A stretch of DNA of 64,000 bases from Cohnella abietis (lineage in GTDB: Bacteria > Bacillota > Bacilli > Paenibacillales > Paenibacillaceae): NCBI RefSeq assembly GCF_004295585.1, contig NZ_AP019400.1, positions 2,764,001 to 2,828,000 on the forward strand. The letters are read 5' to 3'. This document shows, one piece after another, positions 62,022-64,000 of this stretch. How positions within the stretch are numbered: the first letter of the stretch is position 1; each line of letters opens with the position of its first letter. The translations under genes were made by a program, and so were the position numbers. A model generated the notes under the pieces. That model was given only the letters and a program-made list of their open reading frames with translations, did not search any database and was not told the DNA's origin.

Positions 62022-62070
62022 AAAAAAGAGTCAATCCTCCCGCAAAAGTGGCGGGGATTGGCTCTTTTTT
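62022..62070. terminator. Terminator of the nitroreductase gene
   Basis: AAAAAAGAG-TCAATCC with CCGC pairs with GCGG and GGATTGGCTCTTTTTT; A- and T-runs on both sides. Confidence 0.92.
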
Positions 62071-62076
62071 GCGTGG

Positions 62077-62780
62077 TAAGCGCCGGGAAACCCGTCGCCA
62101 TCGTCGCAAAACGCAACGATGAGCGTCGCACTGCTGGGAAACCTCTCTTTATCGTCGCAAAACGCAACGATGAGCGTCCCATCGCTGGGAACCCCGTCGC
62201 TATCGTCGCAAAACGCAACAATAGGCGCTCCTTCGCCGGGAACCCCGTCGTCATCGTCGCAAAAAGCAACAATAGGCGCTCCTTCGCCGGGAACCCCGTC
62301 GTCATCGTCGCAAAAAGCAACAATAGGCGCTCCACCGCCGGGAACCCCGTCCCCATCGTCGCAAAAAGCAACAATAGGCGCTCCACCGCCGGGAACCCCG
62401 TCCCCATCGTCACAAAACGCAACGATGGGCGACGCTCTGCCGAGAAACTAGTCTCCGTCGTCACAAAACACAACAATAGGCGCTCCTCCGCCGAGAAACC
62501 CGTCGCCATAGTCGCAAAACGCAACAATGAGCGCCGTTCTGCTGAGAAACTTTCCGCCATCGTCGCAAAACGCAACAATGAGCGCCGCTCTGCCGAGAAA
62601 CTAATCGCCATTGTCGCAAAACACAACAATGAGCGCCACTTCGGCGAGAACCACCCCGTCATTGTCGCAAAACGCAACAATGAGCATCCCATCGCCGGGA
62701 AACCCGTCCCCATCGTCGCAAAACGCAACGAAGAGCGCCCCTCCGCCGGAAATCTCGCCCCATCGTCGCAAAACAAAAAA
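62077..62780. repeat. Tandem array 4: thirteen units of 51 bp plus partial ends
   Basis: Units starting T(C/A/T)GTC(G/A)CAAAA recur every 51 bp from 62101 to 62713 (the last is 50 bp), with partial units at both ends. The core GCAAAACGCAACAATGAGCG is followed by a variable half ending GGGAA(C/A)CCCGTC. Because 51 is divisible by three, long frames stay open on both strands. They encode only a 17-residue repeat with no start signals, so they are not counted as genes. Confidence 0.95.
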
Positions 62781-63031
62781 ACAAAACAAAATAAAACAAA
62801 GAGCAGATGTTACTAAAGAGAGAAGGTGGGTAATTGAATTGTTAGGAGAAAACTTTGGAATTGTAGCAACTATTGGAGAGGAGAAAGAGGAGTATCGAAT
62901 AATTATTGGCTACAGTTAGGAAATGTGATACCAATAAGGTGGTTTGGTAGAGTTACGGTTGGTGAGAAGCTAAGCGAAGATCCGAATAACTCTTACCATC
63001 GGGAGGCAAAGAGAGCTTAGGAAGAATAGGA
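62781..63031. other. Intergenic stretch between array 4 and the 9-bp repeat
   Basis: Begins with an A-rich run (AAAACAAAAAAACAAAAC-like). A plus-strand frame to 62919 ends in the protein-like tail RWVIELLGENFGIVATIGE, but no start or ribosome binding site supports it. No other content seen. Confidence 0.4.
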
Positions 63032-63103
63032 GGGTTAGAAGGGTTAGAAGGGTTAGAAGGGTTAGAAGGGTTAGCAGGGTTAGCAGGGTTAGCAGGCTTA
63101 GGG
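63032..63103. repeat. 9-bp G-rich minisatellite (GGGTTAGAA / GGGTTAGCA)
   Basis: Four GGGTTAGAA, three GGGTTAGCA and one degenerate unit stand head to tail. Seven G-triplets separated by six bases fit a G-quadruplex pattern on the plus strand. Confidence 0.95.
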
Positions 63104-63186
63104 AAGGGCGTAGTAACACAAATAGTTTCAGCCCCTCCGCACACCCCCTCATCAACACCCTTAAGACCGACATATCGTTCTGTCGG

Positions 63187-64000
63187 CTAAATAACAGTCA
63201 CCGAGCGGCGGACGATTAATTCAGCTGGCAGAACGATTTTTTTCCAAGGTATGCCTGTTTCCCCGCGTTCTTGAATACGTTCTACGAGCATTTGCATGCC
63301 AAGATAACCGAATTGGTAGGCTTGCTGAGCGACAACAGTTAGAAAGGGATCAATTTCAGAATAAGGACCCAAGTCGTCGAAGCAAACTAGGGACATTTGT
63401 TCTGGCACATCGATCCCACGATTACCCAATGTTCGAATAACCTCAACTCCTAGCACATTGTTCCCCGCTACGATCGCTGTTGGCAAAGGGTCCATGCGAT
63501 CCAGCCATGCCGCGATATCGGACAAGTCGCTTCTAGGCTCGAAGGCTGTTTCCAGAACATATGAATCATTGTAAGGAAGATCATTTAATTTCAACGCCTC
63601 GCGATACCCTTCAAGCCTCAAGCGTGCGCTAGAAACATAGGGCGAGCCATTAATCAAAGCAATCCTTTGATGACCTTGCGAAACTAAATGATTCACCAGC
63701 TTGCGGGCACCCTCCTTACTATCCCCAAGCACAATGTCGCTGTCCATTCCTGGAACCTCGCGATCAAGAAGCACAAAGGGAACCTGGTGTCTGCGCAGCG
63801 TTTCTAGGTGAGGCAACGATGGATCACCCGCTGGAGCAACCAAGACGCCATCGGCTCTTGTGGCCAGAATAGTATCGATATAATCCTTTTCCTTCTCCAC
63901 ACTTTCATCAGAGTTTCCGAATAGCAGGCGATAGCCATATTTTTTGGCGGCATCCTCGGCTCCCCGGGCTACAGTCGTATAGAAAGGGTTAGTAATGTCC
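63187..64000 (-). CDS. LacI-family transcriptional regulator, N-terminus beyond the right edge
   Basis: The frame is open from the edge to the stop at 63187, giving 270 residues of the ligand-binding domain: DITNPFYTTVARGAEDAAKKYGYRL at the edge, ADGVLVAP, PFVLLDREV, LVSQGHQRIALINGSP, FDDL and a C-terminal VLPAELIVRRSV. The DNA-binding HTH lies outside the window. It probably represses a sugar-use operon to the right. Confidence 0.93.
   Translation of the reverse strand, partial: DITNPFYTTVARGAEDAAKKYGYRLLFGNSDESVEKEKDYIDTILATRADGVLVAPAGDPSLPHLETLRRHQVPFVLLDREVPGMDSDIVLGDSKEGARKLVNHLVSQGHQRIALINGSPYVSSARLRLEGYREALKLNDLPYNDSYVLETAFEPRSDLSDIAAWLDRMDPLPTAIVAGNNVLGVEVIRTLGNRGIDVPEQMSLVCFDDLGPYSEIDPFLTVVAQQAYQFGYLGMQMLVERIQERGETGIPWKKIVLPAELIVRRSVTVI

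Noticed and set aside
62009..62776. Long open frames of about 250 codons on both strands across array 4
   Set aside because: They arise because 51 bp is 17 codons. They lack ribosome binding sites, mirror each other on both strands and consist only of a 17-residue repeat.
62077..62780. CRISPR array
   Set aside because: Units are contiguous and similar over their full length; there are no unique spacers and no cas genes nearby.
62953..63173. Proline/asparagine-rich or leucine-rich small proteins over the 9-bp repeat
   Set aside because: They are translations of a 9-bp minisatellite in different frames, without start signals or homology.

Overview
The window looks like a chromosomal segment of a low-to-moderate GC Gram-positive of the Paenibacillaceae (Paenibacillus or Cohnella type). 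The reasons are AGGAGG-type ribosome binding sites, sigma-A promoters, the Bacillus-type ccpN-yqfL pair, a Btr/Feu siderophore locus with Bacillus-style Fur boxes, OpuA osmoprotectant genes, and tandem intergenic repeats. I see no rRNA, tRNA, CRISPR array, prophage or intact insertion sequence. The genus is an inference.

Layout. 1-1316: a partial lipoprotein and a PrsA-like foldase. 1423-5834: a sugar-acid type catabolic cluster, with two divergent GntR regulators, an enolase-superfamily dehydratase, a zinc alcohol dehydrogenase and an SDR. 6253-19269: an iron island. It holds a Btr-like AraC activator with a fused binding-protein domain, FeuA, FeuB and FeuC, an ABC exporter, a ferredoxin-NADP reductase-like flavoprotein, an unknown protein, and the EfeU-EfeO-EfeB system. 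Four Fur boxes sit in front of its four promoters. 20015-28938: a metallophosphoesterase, a chemotaxis receptor, NAD salvage (pncA, pncB), DegV, a YiaAB membrane protein, a broken phzF, an MFS permease and a catalytically degenerate SRAP protein. 29032-40079: AraC/Gfo-Idh, thymidine kinase, esterase plus two-component system, a formate/nitrite channel with L-lactate dehydrogenase under an Fnr-type site, and a GDSL hydrolase. 40185-47919: an AEC transporter and a hexuronate/polyol cluster (two Gfo/Idh dehydrogenases, an isomerase, AraC, UxuB-like SDR, UxuA, KDPG aldolase). 48717-61341: adenosine deaminase, transaldolase, ccpN-yqfL, opuAA-opuABC, an orphan LytTR protein, an RluA-family synthase and a heterodimeric ABC exporter. 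61428-64000: a nitroreductase and a partial LacI regulator.

The most unusual feature is a set of four tandem-repeat arrays (about 5864-6160, 31904-32345, 48051-48716 and 62077-62780) with 6, 9, 13 and 13 units. Their unit sequences differ, but all four share a period of 51-52 bp. Three lie between convergent genes and the fourth follows a gene end; none is inside an operon. Two share a 17-nt core. Two are bordered by related hairpin terminators in opposite orientation. A separate 9-bp G-rich minisatellite (63032-63103) fits a G-quadruplex pattern. Other points of note are apparent non-ATG/GTG/TTG start codons for ccpN (ATC) and an MFS gene (ATA), a duplicated hairpin arm at 19404-19544, and a duplicated noncoding block of about 300 bp at 32548-33210.

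How the genes work together. The iron genes form one Fur-controlled uptake programme: siderophore import with no ATPase of its own, a possible export or reduction step, and elemental Fe(II)/Fe(III) uptake by EfeUOB. The hexuronate genes fit fructuronate to mannonate (UxuB-like), to 2-keto-3-deoxygluconate (UxuA), then KDPG cleavage; no KDG kinase is in the window. The formate channel and lactate dehydrogenase form a fermentation unit.
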